Source: Bacteroidota bacterium
GTDB lineage: Bacteria; Bacteroidota; Bacteroidia; 2-12-FULL-35-15
Assembly (NCBI GenBank): GCA_003151815.1
Contig: PLYN01000045.1
Span: 1-64,000 of the forward strand
Reading direction: 5' to 3'
DNA: 64,000 nucleotides
Shown: piece after piece, positions 20,932 through 31,513 of the stretch
Layout: every line of letters begins with the position of its first letter
How positions within the stretch are numbered: position 1 is the stretch's first letter
The notes under the pieces: generated by a model
Told to the model about the DNA's origin: nothing
Database searches by the model: none
What the model saw: only the letters and a program-made list of their open reading frames with translations
Translations under genes and position numbers: made by a program

Positions 20932-23358
20932 ATGAACAAAAATTTAGTAATAGTAGAGTCCCCTGCAAAGGCGAAAACAATCGAAGGTTTTTTAGGAGAA
21001 GGCTTTACTGTAAAATCAAGCTACGGCCATGTCCGTGATTTGGCAAAAAAAGGATTTGGTGTTGATATTGAAAATAAATTTACTCCTAATTATGAGATAT
21101 CACCCGATAAAGCGAAAGTAGTTGCTGAACTTAAAAAATTAGCAAAGGGCGCAGAAACGGTTTGGTTAGCGACTGATGAGGATCGTGAAGGAGAAGCTAT
21201 TTCATGGCATTTATTTGAATCGTTGAATTTGGATGAAAAGAAAACCAAACGTATTGTATTTCATGAGATCACCAAAACGGCTATTAAAAATGCAATTGCT
21301 AATCCACGTAAAATCGACAAACATTTAGTAGATGCTCAACAAGCTCGAAGAATTTTAGATCGTTTGGTAGGGTTTGAACTATCTCCTGTATTGTGGAAAA
21401 AAGTTCGCCCTTCCTTGTCTGCAGGGCGTGTTCAATCAGTTGCTGTTCGTTTGATCGTGGATCGTGAACGCGATGTAATGAATTTTAAAAGCTCCTCCTC
21501 TTATAAAGTGACCGCTAATTTTGATTTGGGAAATGCACATGTAAAAGCAGAACTTGGAACTAAATTTAAAATGCTGGATGAAGCACGCGCATTTTTACAA
21601 AAATGTGCAAACGCAAATTTCACCATCGATAGCGTTGAAACAAAACCTGCAAAAAAATCACCATCGGCTCCTTTTACTACTTCTACTTTGCAACAGGAAG
21701 CAAGTCGTAAACTCGGTTTTTCGGTAGCGCAAACAATGGTGGTGGCTCAAAGATTATACGAAAGTGGTATGATCACTTATATGAGAACAGATTCCGTAAA
21801 CCTTTCGGATACTGCGATAAATCAGGCGAAAGAAGCAATCACCGGAAATTACGGAGCAAAATATTTAAATGTCCGTCAGTATAAAACCAAATCAAAAGGC
21901 GCACAAGAAGCCCACGAGGCAATCCGTCCAACTTATATAGAAAACTCAACCATAACAGGAGATTCGGCTGACAAACGTTTGTACGAATTGATTTGGAAAC
22001 GTACCATCGCTTCTCAAATGAGTGATGCAGAGTTGGAAAAAACTACTGCGATCATTGGTGTTTCCAATGCCATCGAAAAATTTGTTGCACAAGGTGAAGT
22101 GTTAAAATTTGATGGTTTCCTGAAAATATACATGGAGGGAACTGATGACGAGAATGAAGAAAATCAGGAAGGTATGTTGCCTCCAATGAATGTAGGTGAA
22201 CAACTTAAAGCAAATGAGATAGTGGCAATGGAACGATTTACACATCATCCTGCGCGTTATACAGAAGCCAGTCTGGTTAAAAAATTAGAAGAATTAGGTA
22301 TTGGTCGTCCATCAACATACGCACCAACAATTTCAACAATTCAAAAAAGGGAATATGTTGTAAAAGAAGACAGAGAAGGAATCCAACGTAATTTTAATGT
22401 AGCTGTTTTAAAAGCCGGTAAAATTACTGAAGAGGTTAAAACAGAAGGTACAGGTGCAGAGAAATCAAAATTATTTCCAACCGATATCGGGATGGTAGTT
22501 ACAGATTTTTTATTAGAGCACTTTCCGCAAATCATGGATTTCAATTTCACTGCTAAGGTAGAAGAAGAATTTGATGACATTGCTGAAGGCAAAACGCTGT
22601 GGACAAAAATGCTGGAAGAGTTCTATAAACCTTTCCACAAAAATGTTGTGGAAACATCAGAAAATTCAGAGCGCGCATCTGGGGAACGATTGCTTGGAGT
22701 TGATCCTGTTACCGGGAAAAATGTATACGTTCGTATCGGTCGCTTTGGGCCAATGGCTCAACTGGGAGAAGGTAATGATGAAAATAACAAACCTAAATTT
22801 GCAAGTTTACGCAAAGATCAACGCATCGATACAATTACGTTCGAAGAGGCTCAGGATCTATTCAAGTTGCCACGTGTAGTGGGTGAATTTGAAGACAAAG
22901 AAATGGTTGTTGCGGTTGGCCGCTTTGGTCCTTATGTTCGCCATAACAGCATATTTGTCTCATTAAAAAAAGAAGATGATCCAATGACCATCACTGCTGA
23001 TCGTTGCATTGAACTTATTTTAGCAAAACGCCAGGCAGAAATTGATAAATACATAAAATCATTTCCTGAGCGCCCCGATGTTCAATTGCTTAACGGTCGT
23101 TGGGGACCTTACCTGGTAATCGACAAAAATAATTTTAAGATCCCGAAAGGAATTGATCCTTTAACATTATCTTTACAGGAATGTTTGGATATCGCAGCAG
23201 ATCCAAAAAATGCAAGTAAAGGAAATCGCTTTAAGAAAAAAGAAACCGCGAAACCATTTAAAAAAGTTGCCGTAAAAAAGGCTGCTACAAAAAAAGCTCC
23301 TGCAAAAAAAACAGCGCCGAAAAAAGCAGCAAAAAAAGCAGTCGCAAAAAAGAAATAA
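20932..23358 (+). CDS. topA: DNA topoisomerase I
   Basis: MNKNLVIVESPAKAKTIEGFLG...WLATDEDREGEAISWHL...ITYMRTDSVNLS; K/A-rich C-terminal tail; start trimmed. Confidence 0.98.
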   Translation: MNKNLVIVESPAKAKTIEGFLGEGFTVKSSYGHVRDLAKKGFGVDIENKFTPNYEISPDKAKVVAELKKLAKGAETVWLATDEDREGEAISWHLFESLNLDEKKTKRIVFHEITKTAIKNAIANPRKIDKHLVDAQQARRILDRLVGFELSPVLWKKVRPSLSAGRVQSVAVRLIVDRERDVMNFKSSSSYKVTANFDLGNAHVKAELGTKFKMLDEARAFLQKCANANFTIDSVETKPAKKSPSAPFTTSTLQQEASRKLGFSVAQTMVVAQRLYESGMITYMRTDSVNLSDTAINQAKEAITGNYGAKYLNVRQYKTKSKGAQEAHEAIRPTYIENSTITGDSADKRLYELIWKRTIASQMSDAELEKTTAIIGVSNAIEKFVAQGEVLKFDGFLKIYMEGTDDENEENQEGMLPPMNVGEQLKANEIVAMERFTHHPARYTEASLVKKLEELGIGRPSTYAPTISTIQKREYVVKEDREGIQRNFNVAVLKAGKITEEVKTEGTGAEKSKLFPTDIGMVVTDFLLEHFPQIMDFNFTAKVEEEFDDIAEGKTLWTKMLEEFYKPFHKNVVETSENSERASGERLLGVDPVTGKNVYVRIGRFGPMAQLGEGNDENNKPKFASLRKDQRIDTITFEEAQDLFKLPRVVGEFEDKEMVVAVGRFGPYVRHNSIFVSLKKEDDPMTITADRCIELILAKRQAEIDKYIKSFPERPDVQLLNGRWGPYLVIDKNNFKIPKGIDPLTLSLQECLDIAADPKNASKGNRFKKKETAKPFKKVAVKKAATKKAPAKKTAPKKAAKKAVAKKK

Positions 23359-23422
23359 GCATTGAGTAAAAATCTTAGGAATAGATCTAATACTCATAAC
23401 TTACATCTCGACACTAAAAAAT

Positions 23423-24592
23423 ATGCAAGAATATTTTACACCCGTTGATATTACTAAATTTAGCGGAACAAACCAATATATAGCTGCTTCCTACGGCAAA
23501 CTTATCAATGTATATACTGAAAATGAAGGTTTCCCTGATCTGGAAAATATAAATATTGCAATTATTGGATTGCATGAGGATAGAAAAGCTTTAAACAATG
23601 AAGGCTGTGGACTTGCCCCTGATTACGTGCGGGAAAACCTCTATAAATTATTCCAAGGGAGCTATTCAACTAAAATTGTTGATCTGGGTAATATTTTGAA
23701 AGGGAACACTATTGAAGACAGTTATTTCGCGATAACAGATGTTCTTTCACAATTACTAAAGAAAAATATTATTCCAATCATTATTGGTGGCGGACAAGAT
23801 CTAACATATTGCAATTATATCGCTTATAAAAGCCTCGAGCAAACAATCAATATTGTTACTATTGATTCTTGTTTTGATATTGGCGACGGAGATAAAGACC
23901 TGAACTCTCAAAGTTATTTGAGCAAAATAATTTTACATAAACCCAATATCCTCTTTAACTATAGCAATGTAGGCTACCAAACTTATTTTGTGGAGCAAAA
24001 TGCTATCGATCTTATGGATAAACTATACTTTGATTCCTACCGCTTAGGACAAGTCAGGGAAAACCTTGAAGATGTAGAACCCATTGTTCGTAATGCAGAC
24101 ATTGTAAGTTTTGACATCTCTGCTATAAGGCAAAGTGATGCTCCGGGTAACGGAAATGCTTCTCCGAATGGCTTTTATGGGGAAGAAGCTTGTCAAATAG
24201 CCCGTTATGCAGGATTAAGCGATAAACTTTCATCCATCGGTTTTTATGAGATCAATCCGGCATTCGATACCAACAAACAAACGGCACACTTGGTTGCACA
24301 AATGATCTGGTACTTTATTGATGGGTTTTATAATCGCAAACAAGACTATCCGATAGTAGATAAATCAGAATATACTAAATATCGGGTTTCAATAAAAGAT
24401 CACGATCATGAGATCGTTTTTTATAAAAGCAATAAAAGTGACCGTTGGTGGATGGACGTACCATACCCTATTAATCATCAAATAAAACATGAGCGCCATC
24501 AGATGGTTCCTTGCTCCTATCGTGATTACGAAACAGCTTGCCGAGATGAAATGCCCGACAAATGGTGGCAAACTTATCAGAAATTAGGCTGA
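23423..24592 (+). CDS. formimidoylglutamase/arginase-superfamily protein
   Basis: IPIIIGGGQDLTYCNYIAYKS...SFDISAIRQSDAPGNGNASPNGFYGEEACQIARYAG. Confidence 0.88.
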   Translation: MQEYFTPVDITKFSGTNQYIAASYGKLINVYTENEGFPDLENINIAIIGLHEDRKALNNEGCGLAPDYVRENLYKLFQGSYSTKIVDLGNILKGNTIEDSYFAITDVLSQLLKKNIIPIIIGGGQDLTYCNYIAYKSLEQTINIVTIDSCFDIGDGDKDLNSQSYLSKIILHKPNILFNYSNVGYQTYFVEQNAIDLMDKLYFDSYRLGQVRENLEDVEPIVRNADIVSFDISAIRQSDAPGNGNASPNGFYGEEACQIARYAGLSDKLSSIGFYEINPAFDTNKQTAHLVAQMIWYFIDGFYNRKQDYPIVDKSEYTKYRVSIKDHDHEIVFYKSNKSDRWWMDVPYPINHQIKHERHQMVPCSYRDYETACRDEMPDKWWQTYQKLG

Positions 24593-24724
24593 TTTTGAAA
24601 AATATATTTGGGTCGATGAACAATAAAATGTTAAAAAAGTTTGTTTTTGTAAACATAATATTTAATTTAGCGACCTGACTTTAGTGAAAAATGGCAAAAA
24701 ATTGTTAATTTTCAACAAGAAAAT

Positions 24725-25693
24725 ATGAAAAAAACCCTTACTACTATTGCTTTATCCTTAACCGGATTGCTGGTGTTAGCCCAGCAGGATGTACAATTCA
24801 GTATGAATACATTTAACCGTTTAGCTATTAATCCTGCTTATGCCGGAATGAACAAAGCCCTTTGCGCTACTATGTTATATCGTCAACAATGGACAAATTT
24901 TCCTGGAGCACCTAAAACAGGTTTAATAAGTGTTGATTACGGTCAAATACTTCATGGAGGTTTAGGGATAACAGCTTGTCAAGATCAATTGGGCGCTGAA
25001 AAAACATTTAGTACAAAAGTGTCTTATTCTTACCATTTACCGCTTGCGGGAGGTACCTTAGGAGTAGGTGTAGATGGAGGAATGATTCAGAAATCAATAT
25101 CAGCTAATTTTATTGCCCCGGATGGAACTACATCCGCTACAGGTGGAGGACTTGACCAAGCTATTCCTTGGTCTGGAGCAAAGTCAACAACATATGATGT
25201 TGGATTCGGTTTATACTATCAGACACGTAGATTATACGTAGGATTATCATCTTTGCATTTACCGGAACAACAATTCTCAGCCACAGGTACTGTAAGCAAA
25301 TTTAATTGGGATTATAAATATAGAGAAGCGCGTCATTATTATGTAATGGCTGGTTATACATTTATTCCGGATCCTGCTTGGGAAATTACACCTTCTATTT
25401 TGTTAAAATCTGTTGCTTCTTCATCGCAATTAGATGCAAATTTGATGGTAAAATGGAATAAAATGATTTTTGGTGGTGTTTCATACCGAATAAGCGATGC
25501 AATAGTTGCAATTATAGGATTAGAAAGACCTTTCTCCAAAAAAATTACCGCAAAATTCGGATATTCTTATGATATGACCACATCAAATATAAAGACACAA
25601 AGTAGTGGTTCACACGAAATTATGTTGGGCTTTTGTTATAAAATTAAGCCTGATGCTAGTAAAACAAGTCACATGAACGTGAGATTTTTGTAA
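24725..25693 (+). CDS. type IX secretion system membrane protein PorP/SprF family
   Basis: QQDVQFSMNTFNRLAINPAYAGMNKALCATMLYRQQWTNFPGAPKT. Confidence 0.95.
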   Translation: MKKTLTTIALSLTGLLVLAQQDVQFSMNTFNRLAINPAYAGMNKALCATMLYRQQWTNFPGAPKTGLISVDYGQILHGGLGITACQDQLGAEKTFSTKVSYSYHLPLAGGTLGVGVDGGMIQKSISANFIAPDGTTSATGGGLDQAIPWSGAKSTTYDVGFGLYYQTRRLYVGLSSLHLPEQQFSATGTVSKFNWDYKYREARHYYVMAGYTFIPDPAWEITPSILLKSVASSSQLDANLMVKWNKMIFGGVSYRISDAIVAIIGLERPFSKKITAKFGYSYDMTTSNIKTQSSGSHEIMLGFCYKIKPDASKTSHMNVRFL

Positions 25694-25818
25694 TAATACA
25701 TTTTTATTTGTAACCTTTGTTAATCAGTATCGTTTAAAATGCCCCGTTAACTTTTTAATTATCTTTTTATTTAAGACAATTATTTCAAAGGATGGGATTT
25801 AATTTAAAAACAACAAAA

Positions 25819-27273
25819 ATGAAAAAGTTGCTCTTGTTAGGTTCGATAGTTGCCATAACTACAACAGGTTGTAAAACAAGTACCGGAGAATTGGTAGGTG
25901 TTCAACCACGTATGCAATGGTGGGATGTTGACCCTTTTGGTATGTTGTATATTCCAATGGGAAGTTATAATATGGGACCAAGTGATGAAGATGCCCCATA
26001 CGCACATACTACAAAAGCCAAAACAGTTTCTGTTCAGGCATTTTACATTGATCAAACTGAAATATCAAACAATGAATATCGCCAATTTGTTGATTGGGTA
26101 AGAGACTCTATCGCTCATAGGGCTTTATTTGAAAACGGTACTGTAGAACATGGTATTGAAACAGATGCTTGGGAACAACCACTTGACCCACCTTTGGTAA
26201 ATTGGGACGAAAAAATTGCATATGAAGAACAAGAGGTAAGAGAAGTTCTCGAGTTTATGTATCTCCCCCCTGAAGAACGCTTTTACAGAAGAAGACAAAT
26301 TGATGCCCGCAAATTAAATTATGAATATTATTGGTTGAACTTTCGTTTAGCTGCTGCAAGAACTAATACTTTTAAACCCGCAAAATCACCTGACCCGGTA
26401 TCTGGCGTAGATTATATAAATGGAGGTCAATCAACTAGTGTTGGAGATAATAAAACATTGGGACGCTATGATGTAAAAGATGAAATTTCTGATGGTACCG
26501 GAAATTATAGCCCACGTGAAAGAAAAGATAAAGACAGAAGTGTATTTATTGTTAAAGACATAATTAACGTTTATCCTGATACTTTGGCTTGGGTTCGTGA
26601 TTTCACTTATTCATTCAATGAACCAATGACCAATATGTATTTTTGGCATCCCGCCTATGATGATTATCCTGTAGTAGGTATTAGCTGGAAACAAGCACGC
26701 GCATTTTGTATTTGGAGAACACAACTGTTTAATAGTTGGTTAAGCTATAATGGTCAACCAATTGTAAATGATTTCCGTTTGCCTACAGAATCTGAATGGG
26801 AATATGCTGCACGTGGTGGTTTAGCTTTAAGTCCTTATCCTTGGGGTGGTCCATACATCCTTAATTCTCGCGGTTGTTATTTAGCAAACTTTAAGCCTAG
26901 ACGTGGAAATTATATTCCTGATGGTGGTTTTCATACTGTAAAAATTGGTTCATATAATCCGAATGATTATGGTTTATATTGTATGGCAGGGAATGCTGCA
27001 GAATGGACAAGCAATGCGTTTGACGAGTCTTCCTATGATTTTTCCCATGATTTGAATCCTGACTATGTATATGAGGCGCAGGACAATGAGGCAAATGTAT
27101 TGAAACGTAAAGTAATCAGAGGTGGTTCTTGGAAAGATATTGGTTATTATCTTCAAACAAGTACACGCACTTATGAATACCAAGATACTGCAAAATGCTA
27201 CATTGGTTTCCGTTGTGTCCAAACATACCTTGGACGTGCTAAAGGTGATGCCTTTGGAGATGGAGGACTTTAG
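25819..27273 (+). CDS. gldK: gliding motility/T9SS lipoprotein GldK
   Basis: Lipobox TTTGCK; FGE-sulfatase-like WEYAARGG, CYLANFKPRRGNY, RGGSWKD; start of operon K-L-M-N. Confidence 0.95.
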   Translation: MKKLLLLGSIVAITTTGCKTSTGELVGVQPRMQWWDVDPFGMLYIPMGSYNMGPSDEDAPYAHTTKAKTVSVQAFYIDQTEISNNEYRQFVDWVRDSIAHRALFENGTVEHGIETDAWEQPLDPPLVNWDEKIAYEEQEVREVLEFMYLPPEERFYRRRQIDARKLNYEYYWLNFRLAAARTNTFKPAKSPDPVSGVDYINGGQSTSVGDNKTLGRYDVKDEISDGTGNYSPRERKDKDRSVFIVKDIINVYPDTLAWVRDFTYSFNEPMTNMYFWHPAYDDYPVVGISWKQARAFCIWRTQLFNSWLSYNGQPIVNDFRLPTESEWEYAARGGLALSPYPWGGPYILNSRGCYLANFKPRRGNYIPDGGFHTVKIGSYNPNDYGLYCMAGNAAEWTSNAFDESSYDFSHDLNPDYVYEAQDNEANVLKRKVIRGGSWKDIGYYLQTSTRTYEYQDTAKCYIGFRCVQTYLGRAKGDAFGDGGL

Positions 27274-27328
27274 AATTATATTTGAATCCCTAATTTAATA
27301 ATTATTAACCTTTAAAAAAAAGAAAAGT

Positions 27329-28120
27329 ATGAGCGGTTTTATTGGAAGTCCAGGATGGAAAAAAATGATGGCCAAAATATATGGTATCGGAGCAGCAGTT
27401 GTAATTATGGGTGCTATGTTTAAAATTATGCACTGGCCGGGTGCAGGACCGATGCTTGTAATCGGTTTATCTACAGAGGTTCTTATTTTCTTTTTCTCGG
27501 CATTTGAACCATTACATGAAGAAATTGATTGGACACTAGTTTATCCTGAATTAGCAGGAATACATGGTGAAGAAGGAGCCGAAGGACAAATTGAAGATAA
27601 AGGTTCATTAACTGAACAATTGGATAACATGTTGGAAGATGCCAAAATCGGACCCGAATTAATTGCCAGTTTGGGTGAAGGGATGCGCAGTTTGAGTGAT
27701 CAAGCAGGCAAAATTTCAAACATAACTGATGCAACAGTTGCTACTAAAGAATATGTATCTAGTGTGCAATCTGCTGCAAAAAATGTAAACTCTTTATCTG
27801 ATTCATATACAAGTGCGGCAAATTCTTTAAACGGCTTATCAATAACGCCTGTTGACACGACGGTATTTGGTGAGCAAGTAAATAAGGTTTCAAAAAATTT
27901 AGCAGCCTTAAATGCTTCTTATGAATTGCAATTGCAAGGTTCTAATGAACATCAAAAAACAACAGCTAATTTTTATGCCGGAATTGGAGACTTAATGAAA
28001 AACTTAAGCGATTCTGTGGACGATACCAAAAAATATAAAGAACAGATTGCTCAACTTTCGTCTAATTTGGAATCGTTGAATACTGTTTATGGTAATATGC
28101 TCACAGCAATGAGAAAATAA
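27329..28120 (+). CDS. gldL: gliding motility protein GldL
   Basis: GWKKMMAKIYGIGAAVVIMGAMFKIMHWPGAGPMLVIGLSTEVLIFFFSAFEP. Confidence 0.97.
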   Translation: MSGFIGSPGWKKMMAKIYGIGAAVVIMGAMFKIMHWPGAGPMLVIGLSTEVLIFFFSAFEPLHEEIDWTLVYPELAGIHGEEGAEGQIEDKGSLTEQLDNMLEDAKIGPELIASLGEGMRSLSDQAGKISNITDATVATKEYVSSVQSAAKNVNSLSDSYTSAANSLNGLSITPVDTTVFGEQVNKVSKNLAALNASYELQLQGSNEHQKTTANFYAGIGDLMKNLSDSVDDTKKYKEQIAQLSSNLESLNTVYGNMLTAMRK

Positions 28121-28206
28121 AGGAAAGTTTTTAATATTTTATATAAATTTTTAAATATTTTCTTTTGAAGTTATAGTATTAATCTTTTGAAAAACAATAT
28201 ATAAAT

Positions 28207-29829
28207 ATGTCAGGAGGAAAAGAAACCCCAAGGCAAAAGATGATTGGAATGATGTATTTAGTGTTAACAGCTTTGTTGGCAATGAATATATCAAAAAATG
28301 TTCTTGAAGCTTTTGTAACCATTGAAGAAGGTTTAAATAAAACGAATGAAAATTTTGATGAAAAAAATGGACTATTATATGCCAAATTTGAAAAAGGAAT
28401 GTCCGAAAACAAAGTAAAGACTAAACCCTACTATGATAAAGCATTTAAGGTTAAAAAAGCAGCCGAAGAACTTTGTAAATTTATTGATGATTCAAAAGCT
28501 GAATTATACATGCTAGCTCAACCTGAATTAACAAAACAAATAGCAGATACTTTTAAACTTAAAGATTGTATTGTTAAAGACAATTATGATATTCCCACCA
28601 ATTATCTTATTGGACCTGAGGTAGCTGCTCCTACAGGAAAAGGTGTTGAGATAAAGAAAAAAATAATTGATTACAAAAAATTGCTGTATGATCAGCTTGA
28701 TGCAAAAGATAAGGCATCCCTTAAAATAGGCTTAAACACGGATGATGTATACGATGATCATGAAGAAAAAAAAGTGCCTTGGGAAGTTTTCAATTTTGAT
28801 CACACGACAGTTTGTGCTTGTATGGCTCTTTTAGCAGGCGTTAAGAACGATGTTAAGAATTCCGAAAGTGATGTAGTAAAAAAATTATTGGAAGCTATTG
28901 ATGCAGGTGATTTTAAATTTGATGCTATTGAAGCGAAAGTGGTAGCAAATGCAAATTATATCACTGCAGGTGAAGATTACACTGCTGATATTTTCGTTTC
29001 TGCTCACAGTTCTACACAAAACCCTGAGATTTTAATTGGGCATGTAGATACAACGACTAAAATTGCAAAACTTGTTGGAACCGGAGAACCTGTTCCTGTG
29101 TCTGCCGGTGTTGGAAAATACGTTATTCATACCGGAGCAGAAGGTGAACAGGAATACAGCGGTCTTATTAATGTAAAAGCTCCGGATGGTTCTATTAAAC
29201 CATACCCGTTTCATGGAAAATATACTGTAGCGAAACCTTCAATGGCAGTTTCACCTACAAAAATGAACGTGTTCTATATTGGTGTTGAAAACCCTGTAGA
29301 TATTTCAGTTGCAGGTGTTGCTCCAATGGATGTACAAGCTACTTTGAGTGGCGGAAGCGGAGCCATCGTTAGTAAAGGCGGCGGACACTATATTGTAAAT
29401 GTTAAATCCGGAGATGCCAAAGGTATGATTAATGTTAATGTATCTAAAAAAACCAAGGACGGAAATAAATCAGCAGGTCCTCCAATGGTTTTCCGTGTTA
29501 AAAAAGTACCTAGTCCGCAAGCCTCATATGCCGGTATTGTTGGTGATGGTAAAATATCTAAAGGTGAAATAGCCGCTGCTGGAGGTGTAATTCCTAAATT
29601 AGAAGATTTCGTTTTCGATTTAAAGTTTCCGGTTGTTTCATGGAATATGTCAATATTTGTAAACGGTGTTTATGTTGATTATACTGCCAACGGAGCAAGT
29701 GCTACTCCTCAAATGAAAGACATTTTGCAAAGAGTAAAAGCGGGTCAAAAAGTAATGATTGAGGAGGTAAAAGTTCAGGCACCTGATGGAATTAGAAAAA
29801 TACCTGGTTGCGTACTTAAAATTAAATAA
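28207..29829 (+). CDS. gldM: gliding motility protein GldM
   Basis: MSGGKETPRQKMIGMMYLVLTALLAMNISKNVLEAFVTIEEGLNKT. Confidence 0.97.
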   Translation: MSGGKETPRQKMIGMMYLVLTALLAMNISKNVLEAFVTIEEGLNKTNENFDEKNGLLYAKFEKGMSENKVKTKPYYDKAFKVKKAAEELCKFIDDSKAELYMLAQPELTKQIADTFKLKDCIVKDNYDIPTNYLIGPEVAAPTGKGVEIKKKIIDYKKLLYDQLDAKDKASLKIGLNTDDVYDDHEEKKVPWEVFNFDHTTVCACMALLAGVKNDVKNSESDVVKKLLEAIDAGDFKFDAIEAKVVANANYITAGEDYTADIFVSAHSSTQNPEILIGHVDTTTKIAKLVGTGEPVPVSAGVGKYVIHTGAEGEQEYSGLINVKAPDGSIKPYPFHGKYTVAKPSMAVSPTKMNVFYIGVENPVDISVAGVAPMDVQATLSGGSGAIVSKGGGHYIVNVKSGDAKGMINVNVSKKTKDGNKSAGPPMVFRVKKVPSPQASYAGIVGDGKISKGEIAAAGGVIPKLEDFVFDLKFPVVSWNMSIFVNGVYVDYTANGASATPQMKDILQRVKAGQKVMIEEVKVQAPDGIRKIPGCVLKIK

Positions 29830-29847
29830 CGAATAAGGAGGATACCC

Positions 29848-30717
29848 ATGAAAAAATTAAAATTTCTTTTAGCTATACTAGTTGTTGCAATTGTAGCAGT
29901 TAATATAAATGCACAAGAAGTAATAAAACCACCTAAGTATCCTGATGGTATCTATACAAAAGAAAATAGCCGGACCAGAAGAGCTATTCCTTATGCATAC
30001 TTGCGCGAAGCAGATGTAATGTGGAGCAAACGTGTGTGGCGCGTGATTGACCTTCGTGAAAAAATGAATCATCCTTTGTATTATCCCACAGCTCCTATTC
30101 TGGATAGAAAAAGTTTATTTGATGTGATAAAAGATGCTGCTATTAAGGATGGTACTATTACAGCTTTTGGAAATCCTGCTATGGATGATGAGTTTCGCAT
30201 GGAATTAACTAAAAGTGAAATTGAATCTATGCTGATTAAATGGGATTCTACAGCTCAAGCAGAAGATCCTAATAACCCTGGAACAATGATTTCTGCTCCA
30301 GTAAAAAATGTAACATCGTCCGATAAAGTTTGGAAATATTGGATAAAAGAAGATTGGTTCTTTGACAGACAACGTTCCGTATTGGATGTGCGTATTATAG
30401 GCATTTGTCCTTTAATTGAAAAAAGAACTGAAACAGGCGAATCCACAGGTGCCGATCAAGCTTTATTTTGGGTTTACTTTCCTGAAGCAAGACCTGTATT
30501 GGCTAACCAAGAAGTATATATGCGTCACAATGATTCTGAGAGAAGAACATTGGAAGATATTTTTTGGAAACGAATGTTTTCAAGTTATGTTCGTAAAGAA
30601 TCAAACGTTTATGACCGTTCAATTGCAGAATATCAATCAGGTTTAGATGCTTTACTAGAATCAGATCGTGTTAAAGATGATATTTTTAAATTTGAACACG
30701 ATTTATGGCATTTTTAA
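29848..30717 (+). CDS. gldN: gliding motility protein GldN
   Basis: READVMWSKRVWRVIDLREKMNHPLYYPTAP...WFFDRQRSVLDVRIIGICP. Confidence 0.96.
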   Translation: MKKLKFLLAILVVAIVAVNINAQEVIKPPKYPDGIYTKENSRTRRAIPYAYLREADVMWSKRVWRVIDLREKMNHPLYYPTAPILDRKSLFDVIKDAAIKDGTITAFGNPAMDDEFRMELTKSEIESMLIKWDSTAQAEDPNNPGTMISAPVKNVTSSDKVWKYWIKEDWFFDRQRSVLDVRIIGICPLIEKRTETGESTGADQALFWVYFPEARPVLANQEVYMRHNDSERRTLEDIFWKRMFSSYVRKESNVYDRSIAEYQSGLDALLESDRVKDDIFKFEHDLWHF

Positions 30718-30734
30718 TTTACGATTTTTCATAA

Positions 30735-30770
30735 TAAAAACCTCTGAGCGAAAATTTCAGGGGTTTTTTT
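30735..30770. terminator. gld operon terminator
   Basis: aaaaacctctgagcgaaaatttcaggggttttttt. Confidence 0.8.
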
Positions 30771-30799
30771 ATGACCTATTTTTATACGCGGATTTTTGT

Positions 30800-30807
30800 T
30801 ACTTTTG
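30800..30807 (+). promoter_or_regulatory. Bacteroidetes -7 element TACTTTTG
   Basis: TAnnTTTG 22 nt upstream of the cytochrome c ATG. Confidence 0.4.
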
Positions 30808-30828
30808 AGCATCACAAAAAATAAAATA

Positions 30829-31443
30829 ATGGAAACAGCAATACGTATCACACATTTATTATCAGTAATAATTTTTTTATTGATTTACCTTATAAAAACA
30901 ACTTTATTGTTAGCCAATAAAAATGAAAATCTGGAAAAATTCACTAAAATAATTAAAGTACCCGAAATGATAATTTCTACTTTATTTTTAGCCACAGGTA
31001 TTTATTTGCTTACCCAAATCCCTGAAATAAAATCATTGTTAATTATAAAAATAATTGCTGTATTTGTTTCTATTCCTTTGGCAATAATTGGATTTAAAAA
31101 GAAAAATAAAGCTTTGGCGGTAATCTCATTACTATTAATAATTGGTGCGTATGGTTTGGCTGAAATGAGTAAAAAAGAAAAAACAAAAGCAATGGAAACA
31201 ATTGCTCCATCTGATGTAAACAGCAAGGAATTATTTGACGCAAGTTGTGTAACTTGCCATGGAGTTGATGGAAAGTTAGGATTGATGGGAGCTCCCGATC
31301 TATCTTTGTCTATGATTGATCTGGTTACACGTATTGATATTATTAAAAATGGTAAAGGGGGAATGACAGCATTTGGCGGATCACTTAATGACGAGCAAAT
31401 AGTTGCTGTTGCGGAATACGTAGAAACTCTTAGAAATAAGTAA
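30829..31443 (+). CDS. membrane protein with C-terminal cytochrome c domain
   Basis: Four hydrophobic segments then ASCVTCHGVDGKLGLMGAPDLS (CxxCH) and MTAFGGSLNDEQIVAVAEYVETL. Confidence 0.9.
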   Translation: METAIRITHLLSVIIFLLIYLIKTTLLLANKNENLEKFTKIIKVPEMIISTLFLATGIYLLTQIPEIKSLLIIKIIAVFVSIPLAIIGFKKKNKALAVISLLLIIGAYGLAEMSKKEKTKAMETIAPSDVNSKELFDASCVTCHGVDGKLGLMGAPDLSLSMIDLVTRIDIIKNGKGGMTAFGGSLNDEQIVAVAEYVETLRNK

Positions 31444-31513
31444 ATTTAGGTTTCGGATCATTAAAATAACAAAACTGGTTTAGGCAACCAGACTTATAAA
31501 TTGAAAAAATTAA

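Noticed and set aside
24725-30717. PorP/SprF-like plus gldKLMN locus as a novel system
   Set aside because: It is the known type IX secretion/gliding core with standard gene order.
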